Positions 27,243 to 35,625 of a stretch of 64,000 nucleotides of DNA are shown here, piece by piece. The notes below the pieces were generated by a model, which worked only from the letters and a program-made list of their open reading frames with translations, had not been told where the DNA came from and did not search any database. Origin of the DNA: Oceanococcus sp. HetDA_MAG_MS8 (GTDB lineage Bacteria > Pseudomonadota > Gammaproteobacteria > Nevskiales > Oceanococcaceae); NCBI GenBank assembly GCA_019192445.1, contig JAHCMK010000003.1, positions 1-64,000 of the forward strand, given 5' to 3'. Within the stretch, counting starts at the first letter, position 1. Each line of letters begins with the position of its first letter. A program made the translations under genes and the position numbers.

Positions 27243-28379
27243 ATGCCCGCCGAGAATGCTGCGCTTAATCGCAGCCTGCGCGAGCAGCGCGGGATTTTTC
27301 TGGTATTCGTCGTCGTCGAACTATTGGCGGCAGCCTTTAGCTTGCACCTCAGCATGCAAGTCGATGGGCATGGCGAAGCGCATTACCAACTTCAGCTCAT
27401 CATCACAGCGATGGTGGTCGCCATGTTGGGCCTGTGCGCGTTTATTGGGGTGTCTGAAGCGGCACGGCCCACAATTTTGGTGGTTGGCGCGGCGGTATTT
27501 GCCTTGTATTTTTCGCGCATGGCTTATGCCATTTTTGTGTGTGCGCATGAAGCCGAGTTGGGTCTGCCGCCCATTTTCATCCATGGTGTGACGGCGATCG
27601 TTTTTCCCTTTGCCATCTTAAGACTGCGTCACGCCACCTGGCTCTCAGCAGGGGCTGTGGCAAGTTTTGCGCTGCTGTTTGCAGCGGGCGCTGCCTTTGG
27701 CGGGGTTGATCTGCAGTCCGCCCATGCCATGGAAATACTGCAGCAAATAGTCTTTGTGAACCCCGCGCTATTGTTATTACTGCGGTTAAGCATCGAGGTG
27801 CAAGCACGCTTGCAGGAGCAAGCTTTGATGTCCTCGCAGGGCCGCGCGCTACCGGAAGTGCCCGTAGTTTTACAATCGCCTGCCACAAGTGTGCTGCAAT
27901 CCGGGTTGCTGACCGCTAGCGAGTTTGTTCGGGCGACACGCCGTCTCGGAGCACAGCTTCATCAGCAGGACAGCACCACAGTGGTTGCGGTCTTGGATCT
28001 GCTCGCGACGGAGCTGCGTCGCCCTGGGAGCAGACCGCGGTCACCTTCGTCACTGTCTGCGTCGCGCTTTCTACACTTGCGTCTGCGCGAGCTGTTTGGT
28101 TCGGCCGCATTGATCGGCCAGTTATCAAAGTTTAGGTTCGCTATTGCCTGTGAGACAGCCGACATCGACAGCCTGATGGACCGGCTCATCGACTTTGCCT
28201 CAGAGCAAAACGGCTATGGACAGGAGGCGGGAAAGCGAGTTGCGCTGGGCCTAGTCGAGTATCGTGTGGGCGAATCTGTGCACACTACTTTGGAGCGCGC
28301 AGAGCGAGCCGTGGAACGCGCTAAGCCGGCTCAAAGCACCGGGGTGAGCTTTTCCTCAGCAGATTTTACTGAGCTATAG
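27243..28379 (+). CDS. Membrane protein with degenerate GGDEF domain
   Basis: A 378-residue protein with five or six membrane helices (about 15-190, MASE-like) and a C-terminal domain that aligns with GGDEF diguanylate cyclases in layout: LTASEFVRATRRL, VVAVLDLL, LRLRELFGSAALIGQLSKFRFAIACE, then ALGLVEYRVGE and LERAERAVERAK. Where active enzymes have GGDEF this one has SKFRF, and the DxxxFKxxND part is missing, so it should not make c-di-GMP. The start ATG 27243 follows GGGGAGG closely. It diverges from the membrane phosphatase gene. Confidence 0.78.
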   Translation: MPAENAALNRSLREQRGIFLVFVVVELLAAAFSLHLSMQVDGHGEAHYQLQLIITAMVVAMLGLCAFIGVSEAARPTILVVGAAVFALYFSRMAYAIFVCAHEAELGLPPIFIHGVTAIVFPFAILRLRHATWLSAGAVASFALLFAAGAAFGGVDLQSAHAMEILQQIVFVNPALLLLLRLSIEVQARLQEQALMSSQGRALPEVPVVLQSPATSVLQSGLLTASEFVRATRRLGAQLHQQDSTTVVAVLDLLATELRRPGSRPRSPSSLSASRFLHLRLRELFGSAALIGQLSKFRFAIACETADIDSLMDRLIDFASEQNGYGQEAGKRVALGLVEYRVGESVHTTLERAERAVERAKPAQSTGVSFSSADFTEL

Positions 28380-28436
28380 CGGCGGACAATAAGGGCTGTG
28401 TTGGGAGCGTCGGAGCCCGGTAAAGGATGCCCAGGA

Positions 28437-28775
28437 TTAAGTGTTTGCCTTGGCCATGGCGCTGTCGACGTCGGCAAAGCTTGGAATACGTTGGTCGATC
28501 TTCAGAAAGCTAATCATCTCTGCAGGCTGGCCTTGACTGCCGCACATGGCAAAGCTGAGCGAACGAGCGCTACATTGTTTGTACGCGTAAACCAATAAGC
28601 CGATGCCGCTGGAGTCGATCATCGGAACGCTGCTGAGATCCATTACCACGGATTGAGGGTTGGATTTGAGCAGCTTTTCCAGCTCGGGGCGAATGCTCTG
28701 CACCTCAAAGGCATCCAAGTCTCCGCTGATTGTCAAAACCACGGCGTTCTTGCGCTTGTCAACTGTGAGAGGCAT
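28437..28775 (-). CDS. STAS-domain anti-sigma factor antagonist (RsbV-like)
   Basis: A 112-residue single STAS domain with the phosphorylation site MIDSSGIGLL (S55/S56), as in SpoIIAA and RsbV. The unphosphorylated form binds the RsbW-type kinase and frees its target. Kinase and phosphatase partners lie within 5 kb. It is divergent from the AraC regulator that starts the cellulose operon. No strong ribosome binding site is visible before the ATG. Confidence 0.9.
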   Translation of the reverse strand: MPLTVDKRKNAVVLTISGDLDAFEVQSIRPELEKLLKSNPQSVVMDLSSVPMIDSSGIGLLVYAYKQCSARSLSFAMCGSQGQPAEMISFLKIDQRIPSFADVDSAMAKANT

Positions 28776-28900
28776 GAGAAAAGTTGTTCATTGCGAATGG
28801 GCCTAGTTTAACAACTGCGGCTTAGACACTGCTTGGGCGGAGCGGATGACGGCAGTCACGGTCGCACTGGGGGCTTCGTCGCTGCTGACTTTGCGCTTTA

Positions 28901-28938
28901 CGTCAATCATTTGACGCAGGACGCCAAATCATTGATTT
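28901..28938. promoter_or_regulatory. Two adjacent palindromes upstream of the araC-bcs operon
   Basis: CGTCAATCATTTGACG (28901-28916) has 6-bp arms around TCAT, and AAATCATTGATTT (28926-28938) is a perfect 13-base odd palindrome. Their centres are about 23-24 bases apart, near two helical turns. They lie in the 217-base gap between the STAS gene and the AraC gene and are candidate operator sites; which protein binds them is unknown. Confidence 0.45.
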
Positions 28939-28992
28939 GCAGGGCTGCACATCGCATATTGGGCGCTTTTTTAGGGGGAGCAGTTCAAGGCC

Positions 28993-30069
28993 ATGCACCG
29001 CTCAGAGGAACACTTTGCGAACTCCAACTCCTTGGTGCACGGCGGCATGGTATCTGTGGCTTGGTTGTACCCCGTTTATCAGGAGCTCAAGGCCAAAGCG
29101 CTGTTGCCGAGGCTGCGGTCTGCAGAGGGGTGGCTGGTAGGTTCCGATCACACCCACCCTGACATGCGCCTGAGTCATGCTGAGGTGTATTCCTTTTGGG
29201 AGGCTGTGCGCACGCAGGTGCCGCAGCTAGAAGAAGCCCTGCTCGGTGCGGTCGAGCGCGTGCGCCTATTTGATCATGAGGGCTTACTTCCTGCGGCGTG
29301 TAGCGCGCCAACCATGCTCGAGGGCATGCGGGTCCTTGAACAGTACTGGTCTATTGCTCACGAACTCTTAGTGCTGGATGTCTTCGAGCTCGATGGGGCT
29401 TTCGGAATCCGCCTGCGCAACGACACCCGCGTGCACGCTCTCGATCAGATGTTCTGCTTTTTGCTGCTCTGCCGGACGCTGCGCGATATGTTGGGTCAGC
29501 GTCCACAGGTGCATGCGCTCTGCCTGAACTTTGCAGAGCCAGAATTAGAGTCAGCGATGGAGTCGGCCCTGGGTGTTCCCGTGTTAACGGACGCAGGGTA
29601 TTCCTCGTTACTGCTAGACCGAGCGCAGGCCAAACTGTCTTTGCCTTTTGCACGGAAGCGCGTGCACCAAGCTCAATTGGATCTGGCCCGGCACGCGTTG
29701 GCGCGTCGCAGTAGTGAGCTGCAGGTGCGCACCGAGGAGTTGGTCGAAACCATACTCAACCGCCGTGAAAGCCCGAGTTTGGAGCGCGTTGCTCAGGGGC
29801 TGTACATGAGTGCGCGAACACTGCAACGCAAACTGGCGGCGCAGGGCTTATCGCTGAGTAGTGTGGTCACCGTGGTGCGACTGCGGCTTGCTCGGCGATA
29901 TTTGCTGGCCTCTCAGCGACCAATAGAACACATTTCCTCGCTGTTGGGGTTCAAGTCTCAGGCCAGCTTTTCGCGCTTCTTCGCCGAGCATAATGGGATG
30001 GCCCCCACAGATTTTCGTCGCCGTCAGGGCATGCTGAATGATGCTCCGCATCGCCATTGGCGGCCGTGA
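28993..30069 (+). CDS. AraC-family regulator heading the cellulose operon
   Basis: A 358-residue regulator with an OruR/ArgR-like N-terminal half (about 20-200) and a C-terminal AraC DNA-binding domain (about 250-345) with two helix-turn-helix units: SLERVAQGLYMSARTLQRKLAAQGL and PIEHISSLLGFKSQASFSRFFAEHNGMAPTDFR. The N-terminal half probably binds a small ligand, not identifiable here. Its stop overlaps the bcsD start as TGATG, so the genes share a transcript; local control of cellulose synthesis is the likely role. Confidence 0.88.
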   Translation: MHRSEEHFANSNSLVHGGMVSVAWLYPVYQELKAKALLPRLRSAEGWLVGSDHTHPDMRLSHAEVYSFWEAVRTQVPQLEEALLGAVERVRLFDHEGLLPAACSAPTMLEGMRVLEQYWSIAHELLVLDVFELDGAFGIRLRNDTRVHALDQMFCFLLLCRTLRDMLGQRPQVHALCLNFAEPELESAMESALGVPVLTDAGYSSLLLDRAQAKLSLPFARKRVHQAQLDLARHALARRSSELQVRTEELVETILNRRESPSLERVAQGLYMSARTLQRKLAAQGLSLSSVVTVVRLRLARRYLLASQRPIEHISSLLGFKSQASFSRFFAEHNGMAPTDFRRRQGMLNDAPHRHWRP

Positions 30070-30629
30070 TGGAAACGATGCATTGGATAACTCAGTCCGA
30101 AGCTGGGATCATAGCGAGAGTAGATCCATCGGGACACGGGATGTTGAGCCGAATGCAGCGACTGCGCGACTTGCGCAAGCCGCCTCATACCGCTGTGATT
30201 TTGCAATCCTTGGCTGAGGTATTGTCAAATAGCGTCGATGCTGGGCAGTTGCGCTCTTTGCTCTATTTGGCAGGAGAGCAACTCGGGCGGGATCACCCCA
30301 CGCCGCAGTGCGAGACCATTGAAGACTTGGAGCTGGCAACCAACCATATCTTCCAGGAATGGGGTTGGGGCTGGGTCACGATCACGCTGCGTGAAGATGT
30401 GATCGATATAGAGGTCGGTGATGCGCCTGTGCACAGCATTTTTGGTCCGAATAGTGCTGAGTGGGCGCCAGCCGTCTTTGAAGGTTTACTCAAAGAGTGG
30501 TTGGTGGAGCTCGGTGCTGGGGCCGACCTGGTCCTGCGGCAAATCATCAGTGACGCCGACGATCCACATATTTTGTACTTCCGAATGGCTCACGCCAGTG
30601 TATTCGACAGTGGGGAGAGTGAAGCATGA
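30069..30629 (+). CDS. bcsD: Cellulose synthase operon protein BcsD
   Basis: A protein of up to 186 residues. The part from about residue 50 matches the BcsD family of Komagataeibacter: a LLYLAGEQLG helix, C-E-T-I-E-D-L-E-L, WGWGWVTITLRED, the conserved W-A-P-A-V-F-E-G-L, and the end ILYFRMAH. BcsD forms periplasmic octameric rings in Komagataeibacter or scaffolds with proline-rich partners that order the export of glucan chains. No signal peptide is seen, as usual for the family. The ATG at 30069 overlaps the araC stop; ATG 30141 is an alternative closer to family length. Confidence 0.82.
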   Translation: METMHWITQSEAGIIARVDPSGHGMLSRMQRLRDLRKPPHTAVILQSLAEVLSNSVDAGQLRSLLYLAGEQLGRDHPTPQCETIEDLELATNHIFQEWGWGWVTITLREDVIDIEVGDAPVHSIFGPNSAEWAPAVFEGLLKEWLVELGAGADLVLRQIISDADDPHILYFRMAHASVFDSGESEA

Positions 30630-31252
30630 CTCGGCGCCCACCGCAGAGCAGCGTAGACATTATGGCTAAAGACAGAAAACCCGATGCAGACAGCAAGCAA
30701 GCCATTGACGACGTGCAGATGATGCTGCGGTCCTTGGGGCTGGCAGACTTTGGTTATCAGGATGAGCCGCAACCCGATGGTCGGCCGTCTTGGGCGCCCG
30801 CGCGCGTGCCAGCCTCGCCCGAGCGTCGTCCATCGCAGCGGCCTCAGTCGCAGGCTGTATCTGCTCAGATCCCAGTTGAGAAGAACTCCGCGAAGAAGAG
30901 CGAAGAGAGCAAGCGGGAGTCGCCGCGAGCCCCTGCGCCGCAACAGGTGGATGCGCCAGCCGTGCCTGCGAATAGAACCCTGCACTCACACAGCGCGCCC
31001 CCCAAATCTGTGCCTCAGCCGGGCCAAGCACTGGAGCAGCCGCGGGCTGAGGACAAGTCTGTGAGCTTGCGTGAGGCCTTTTCGCGCTTAGCCGCCAAGG
31101 CGCCTGCAGCCAAACCCAAGGGATTGAAGCTGCAGCTGGATAAAGTGCCCCAAGCGTCCAGCCCAGCGCGGAGCGTGGCGCGCAATAGCAAACGAGACTT
31201 GCGCAGTGTCTTCGGCCGCATGACAGCGCGCCCGCCAAAGACATCAGGCTAA
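30626..31252 (+). CDS. Proline-rich cellulose synthesis protein (BcsP-like)
   Basis: A 208-residue low-complexity protein rich in P, S, R, K and Q. The N-terminal segment DDVQMMLRSLGLADFGYQD resembles the conserved core of BcsR/BcsP. Residues 45-140 are disordered. Near the end are two copies of an LRxxFxR motif: SLREAFSRLAAKAP and DLRSVFGRMTARPP. Proline-rich Bcs proteins (BcsP, BcsO, BcsH) occur with BcsD, and BcsH makes a scaffold with BcsD rings. The ATGA overlap with bcsD supports a joint role. The symbol is left blank because the family call rests on composition, position and short motifs. Confidence 0.7.
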   Translation: MTRRPPQSSVDIMAKDRKPDADSKQAIDDVQMMLRSLGLADFGYQDEPQPDGRPSWAPARVPASPERRPSQRPQSQAVSAQIPVEKNSAKKSEESKRESPRAPAPQQVDAPAVPANRTLHSHSAPPKSVPQPGQALEQPRAEDKSVSLREAFSRLAAKAPAAKPKGLKLQLDKVPQASSPARSVARNSKRDLRSVFGRMTARPPKTSG

Positions 31253-31308
31253 TCCACTTCCTCCGCCAGTGGGTGTAGCCCATTGGTCTTCGATTGCCTG
31301 AGGCCAAG

Positions 31309-33438
31309 ATGCTGTTTTCCGTCAAACCCAACACATTACTGCTGATTTTGGCTGGAGCCGGGCTGGCCTTATGCGCCGCGCCTTTGCTCACCATGCAGCT
31401 CAGTCTTGTCGGCCAGCTCCTGTTTGGCCTGGGGTGTATTGCCACCAGTTATTTGCTCACGCGACTGAAGGATCGGCCGTGGCTGCTCTATACCCTGATG
31501 GGGATATCGGGCTTAACCACCTTAAGGTATCTGAGCTGGCGGCTGACCCAAACCATGCCCTTTGGTCCGGGCTTTGGCCTCGTCGATCAGGTGTTGGCGC
31601 TTGGCCTGATTGCAGCAGAACTCTACGCCCTGGTGATCTTGGTTTTTGGCTACTTTCAGGTACTCAAGCCTTTGCGGCGCAAACCGGTCCGCTTGCCCGC
31701 TGATCAAGACCTGTGGCCCAGCGTAGACGTTTACATCCCTTCGTATAACGAGCCTTTGGATGTGGTCCGCCCTACTGTACTCGCGGCGCTCAAGCTGGAT
31801 TGGCCTGCGGAGAAACTCAAAGTCTATGTTTTGGACGATGGGCGCCGAGAGGAATTCGGTGCCTTCTGCGCGCAGGTGGGTGCGACCCACATCACCAGGG
31901 ACAACAACCGGCATGCCAAGGCTGGAAACATTAACCAAGCCATGGAGAAGACGACGGGAGAGGTCATCGCCATATTCGATTGCGACCACATCCCGACTCG
32001 GTCCTTTTTGCAGTTGACGGTTGGCACCATGGTGGCCAATCCCAAAGTGGCGCTGGTGCAGACTCCGCACCATTTCTTCTCACCCGACCCTTTTGAGCGC
32101 AATCTCGATCTGTTCCGCAAGGTGCCCAACGAGGGTGAGCTGTTCTATGGCTTGCTCCAGGACGGTAATGATTATTGGGGGGCGACCTTCTTTTGCGGCT
32201 CATGCGCCTTGCTGCGTCGTACGGCGCTGGAGGAGGTCGGAGGTATCGCCGTGGAAACCGTGACCGAAGATGCGCATACCTCTTTGAAAATGCACCGCCG
32301 CGGTTGGGAAAGTGCGTACATCAACATTCCCCAAGCCGCTGGCTTGGCCACCGAATCGCTGTCTGCTCATGTTGGCCAGCGAATTCGATGGGCACGCGGT
32401 ATGGCGCAGATTTTTCGCGTTGACAACCCGCTGCTGAAAAAGGGGCTGCGCTGGGGACAGCGAATCTGCTATGCCAATGCCATGCTGCACTTTTTCTATG
32501 GCATTCCACGCATTGTGTTCTTGACGGCGCCATTGGCTTATTTGTTCTTCGACGCCAAAATTATTGCCGCTCAGGGCAGCCTGATTGCCGCTTACGCCTT
32601 GCCCCACCTGGTGTTGGCGATTATGACCAACTCGCGCATTCAGGGGGCCTATCGACATTCCTTCTGGGCAGAGGTTTACGAGACGGTACTCGCTGCATTC
32701 ATCATCGTCCCGACCACATTGGCGATCGTCAATCCCAAGCTGGGTAAATTTAACGTGACGGCTAAAGGCGGCATTGTCGATCGCGATTACTTCGACGCGG
32801 ATATTGCCAAACCCTACATGTGGCTATTCATCCTGAATATGGTTGGCATCGCAGTGGGTATGGGGCGGCTGATGTTGCCCGACGCGGCGACCGAAACCCT
32901 TTGGCTGAATATGGGTTGGACGGCGTACAACCTTTTGATCCTGGGGGCGGCCATTCGGGTGGCCGCGGAGAGCCAGCAGCGTAGGCTGCATGTGCGCGTG
33001 GATATGCACGTCCCCCTCCTAGTACGGCCTGCGCCGAGCGCCGAACAGCCGGACCCAGATTATGAGATTGGCGAAACCGTGGATATGTCCTATGGCGGGC
33101 TGAGTTATCTCTCGCTGGGTCTGATCGATCTGGACGATGGTGCTCCGGTGGAAGTGGCCTTGCTGCCTGAACGCAAAATCATGTGGTTACCAGGCACCGT
33201 TCGCCGTATTGGCGAAACGCGAGTTGCCATCCAGTTCTCGGAGATGACCTTGGAACAACAGAGCTATTTGGTGTACGTGCTATACGGGCGGGCCGATTCT
33301 TGGCTGGCCTGGCGTAAAGAAGAAACCCGTGATCGGCCCTGGCGGGCTTTGGCACATGTCGCCCGTTTCGGTTGGGCTGGCGCTGGAATCGCGCTGCGCT
33401 CCTTGCTCAATGGGCTTCGAGGAGCCAAGCATGCTTAA
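31309..33438 (+). CDS. bcsA: Cellulose synthase catalytic subunit BcsA
   Basis: A 709-residue processive family 2 glycosyltransferase of the inner membrane that polymerises UDP-glucose into beta-1,4-glucan and threads the chain outward. Active-site motifs are all present: D176-D177-G178, D224-C225-D226, T319-E320-D321 and QRIRW at 357-361. The C-terminal PilZ domain has the c-di-GMP-binding arginines R559/R563 (RLHVR) and D592-M-S-Y-G-G. About eight membrane helices flank the catalytic domain. The ATG at 31309 with GAGG upstream is preferred over a TTG at 31294. The gene overlaps bcsB by eight bases. Confidence 0.96.
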   Translation: MLFSVKPNTLLLILAGAGLALCAAPLLTMQLSLVGQLLFGLGCIATSYLLTRLKDRPWLLYTLMGISGLTTLRYLSWRLTQTMPFGPGFGLVDQVLALGLIAAELYALVILVFGYFQVLKPLRRKPVRLPADQDLWPSVDVYIPSYNEPLDVVRPTVLAALKLDWPAEKLKVYVLDDGRREEFGAFCAQVGATHITRDNNRHAKAGNINQAMEKTTGEVIAIFDCDHIPTRSFLQLTVGTMVANPKVALVQTPHHFFSPDPFERNLDLFRKVPNEGELFYGLLQDGNDYWGATFFCGSCALLRRTALEEVGGIAVETVTEDAHTSLKMHRRGWESAYINIPQAAGLATESLSAHVGQRIRWARGMAQIFRVDNPLLKKGLRWGQRICYANAMLHFFYGIPRIVFLTAPLAYLFFDAKIIAAQGSLIAAYALPHLVLAIMTNSRIQGAYRHSFWAEVYETVLAAFIIVPTTLAIVNPKLGKFNVTAKGGIVDRDYFDADIAKPYMWLFILNMVGIAVGMGRLMLPDAATETLWLNMGWTAYNLLILGAAIRVAAESQQRRLHVRVDMHVPLLVRPAPSAEQPDPDYEIGETVDMSYGGLSYLSLGLIDLDDGAPVEVALLPERKIMWLPGTVRRIGETRVAIQFSEMTLEQQSYLVYVLYGRADSWLAWRKEETRDRPWRALAHVARFGWAGAGIALRSLLNGLRGAKHA

Positions 33439-35620
33439 CAAATTGTTTGTCCCCGTCTTGCTGGCCTTGGCGCTGGTTGGGCCTGGTTATGCGCAATCAT
33501 TGGCGGCGCCGCTCAGCGCTCCTGAACATGGCTATGCCATGGCTGCTGAAGGTCCGCAGCGTCTGGATTTTCGGCGCCTGGGGGCGACCACCGCCCTCCG
33601 TCTGCGGGGGGAGTTCGCGCAATACTCCCTGCCATTTGCGGTGCGTGAAGACCAATATGTCCGCGATGCGCGTCTGGAGTTGAAGGTGGCTTTCTCTCCG
33701 CAGCTCAATCCCGAGCGTAGTCAGCTGCGCGTATTTCTCAATGATGAGGTCGTCGCGGCTGCTCGCTTAGCCGATTTGCCAAGTCCAGGCCAATGGACTC
33801 TGGCTTTGGATCCGGCCCTGTTCGTGGTTTACAACGATTTACGCTTTGAGCTCATTGCCGCCGACGCAGGGGTTGGCCCCGACAACTGCTTGGATCCCTT
33901 GAGCCCAGCACTGTGGCTGGAGGTGGCGCAGTCGAGTGCTTTGCAGCTGGAGTTGGGCAACCTGCCTTTGGCGCCCGACCTCGGCCGCTTGCCCGCGCCT
34001 TTTGTGAGCGCCGCAGATAGTCGGCGGGTTGGAGTCACGATGGTACTTCCCAGCCAGCCTGGTCCGCAGACGCTGCGCGCTGCGGTGACTTTGGCCAGCT
34101 GGTTGGGTATGCATGCCGATTATCGGGGGCTGGAGGTGACGGTGCGCCAGGGTGAGCTGCCTCCTCAGGGGCATGTGATCGTGCTCCAGAACACCACCGA
34201 GACGCGCCGGGCGCTGACAGCAGCGAGCATGAATGACGGCCCCCTCGTTCGCATCCAAGGTCACCCCCTGGATCGATCGGCGCAAATGCTCATCGTCTCT
34301 GGGGCCACACCGGAGCAGATGTTGCTGGCCGCACAGGGGCTGGCCTACGGGCATGCGGGTATGAGCGGAGAGCAGGCACGGGTGGTGAATTTCTCGGTGC
34401 CGGAGCCGCGGCCGCTTTATGCATCGCCGCGTTGGCTGCAAACGGAGGAATCGATTGCCCTAGACGATTTGATTGATGATCCCTTGTCGGTGCGCGGTTT
34501 GAATGCCGGGCCACTACAAGTGGAATTCCGGCTGCCACCGGATCTCTACTTTTTCTCCAGCGCTGAGCCGCGTTTGCACTTCGATTACCGCGCATCCGTG
34601 GCTGCGGCTCAAGGGTCATCTCTGAGTGTCTTGCTCAATGACCAGTTCGCTGATCAGGTGCCGGTGGCTCGGCGCGACGATGGTCGTGCCACGCGGGCAG
34701 TGACCAGCCTGCCGCCGACTCAGCTGACCCACCGCAATCAACTGAGCTGGCAATTCAACTTTGTCAAAACCACCAATAAGCCCTGTGAGGCCTATGACAG
34801 CAATAGCTGGGAGGGCTCGATCGATCGCAATATTCGGATGGTCTTGCCCAGACATGCGCACTTTGCGCAGATGCCGAACTTGGCCAAGCTGCGCAATGGA
34901 GGCTATCCCTTTTCACGGGCGGTGGATGGGGCACAAATGGCGTTTGTGCTCGGCCAGCAGCCCAGTTCCCAGGAACTGTCGGCTGCTCTTACCTTGGCTG
35001 CCTACTTAGGCCGCGAAGCCGGCGTGCCTTTATGGCATGCGCAAGTGTATGCCGACAGCCCCGCGGTCTTGGAGCAGGACAAGGACTTATTAATCGTCGG
35101 CACTCTTGCGGGTATGCAAGTCTTGGATGCCCTCGACGATGCACTGCCGCTGAGTCGGGAAGGCAATACCTTGCGGCTACGCCGCCCCTCATTGGCCGAG
35201 CAAGTGCAGGCCTGGCTAGAAGATCGCGACCTGCAAGCGGCCAATGACTACGCCGGAAAGGTGCTGCTCGAATCTCAGGGACGACTTGCGGCCTACATGC
35301 AAATCGAGTCTCCGCAGCATGCCGGGCGCAGTGTGGTGATTGTGGCCGCCGAAGACCCTAGTGGTCTGCCGCAAGCCGCGAAGACCTTGCTCGACCCCGG
35401 GCGGGCGCAATACCTCAGCGGCGATCTCGCTTTGGTCAATGCCCGACAGGTATCCAGCTTTGACCTGGGGCCCCGCTATGGTGTGGGCGAACTGCCGCTG
35501 GATCAGCGGGTACTGCGTTGGTTACAGCGTCACCCTTACAGCGTCATCCCTCTCATGCTACTGACGGTGCTGCTCTTTGTACTCTGCATACGTTTGGGGT
35601 TGAGTCGCCGTGCGGGTTAG
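33431..35620 (+). CDS. bcsB: Cellulose synthase periplasmic subunit BcsB
   Basis: A 729-residue protein with a signal peptide (LFVPVLLALALVGPGYAQS), alternating carbohydrate-binding and flavodoxin-like domains across the periplasm, and a C-terminal membrane anchor (VIPLMLLTVLLFVLCIRLGL) that pairs with BcsA. It guides the glucan chain through the periplasm. GAGGAG lies six bases before the ATG, which overlaps the end of bcsA. Length and layout are normal for the family. Confidence 0.94.
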   Translation: MLNKLFVPVLLALALVGPGYAQSLAAPLSAPEHGYAMAAEGPQRLDFRRLGATTALRLRGEFAQYSLPFAVREDQYVRDARLELKVAFSPQLNPERSQLRVFLNDEVVAAARLADLPSPGQWTLALDPALFVVYNDLRFELIAADAGVGPDNCLDPLSPALWLEVAQSSALQLELGNLPLAPDLGRLPAPFVSAADSRRVGVTMVLPSQPGPQTLRAAVTLASWLGMHADYRGLEVTVRQGELPPQGHVIVLQNTTETRRALTAASMNDGPLVRIQGHPLDRSAQMLIVSGATPEQMLLAAQGLAYGHAGMSGEQARVVNFSVPEPRPLYASPRWLQTEESIALDDLIDDPLSVRGLNAGPLQVEFRLPPDLYFFSSAEPRLHFDYRASVAAAQGSSLSVLLNDQFADQVPVARRDDGRATRAVTSLPPTQLTHRNQLSWQFNFVKTTNKPCEAYDSNSWEGSIDRNIRMVLPRHAHFAQMPNLAKLRNGGYPFSRAVDGAQMAFVLGQQPSSQELSAALTLAAYLGREAGVPLWHAQVYADSPAVLEQDKDLLIVGTLAGMQVLDALDDALPLSREGNTLRLRRPSLAEQVQAWLEDRDLQAANDYAGKVLLESQGRLAAYMQIESPQHAGRSVVIVAAEDPSGLPQAAKTLLDPGRAQYLSGDLALVNARQVSSFDLGPRYGVGELPLDQRVLRWLQRHPYSVIPLMLLTVLLFVLCIRLGLSRRAG

Positions 35621-35625
35621 CGCTC

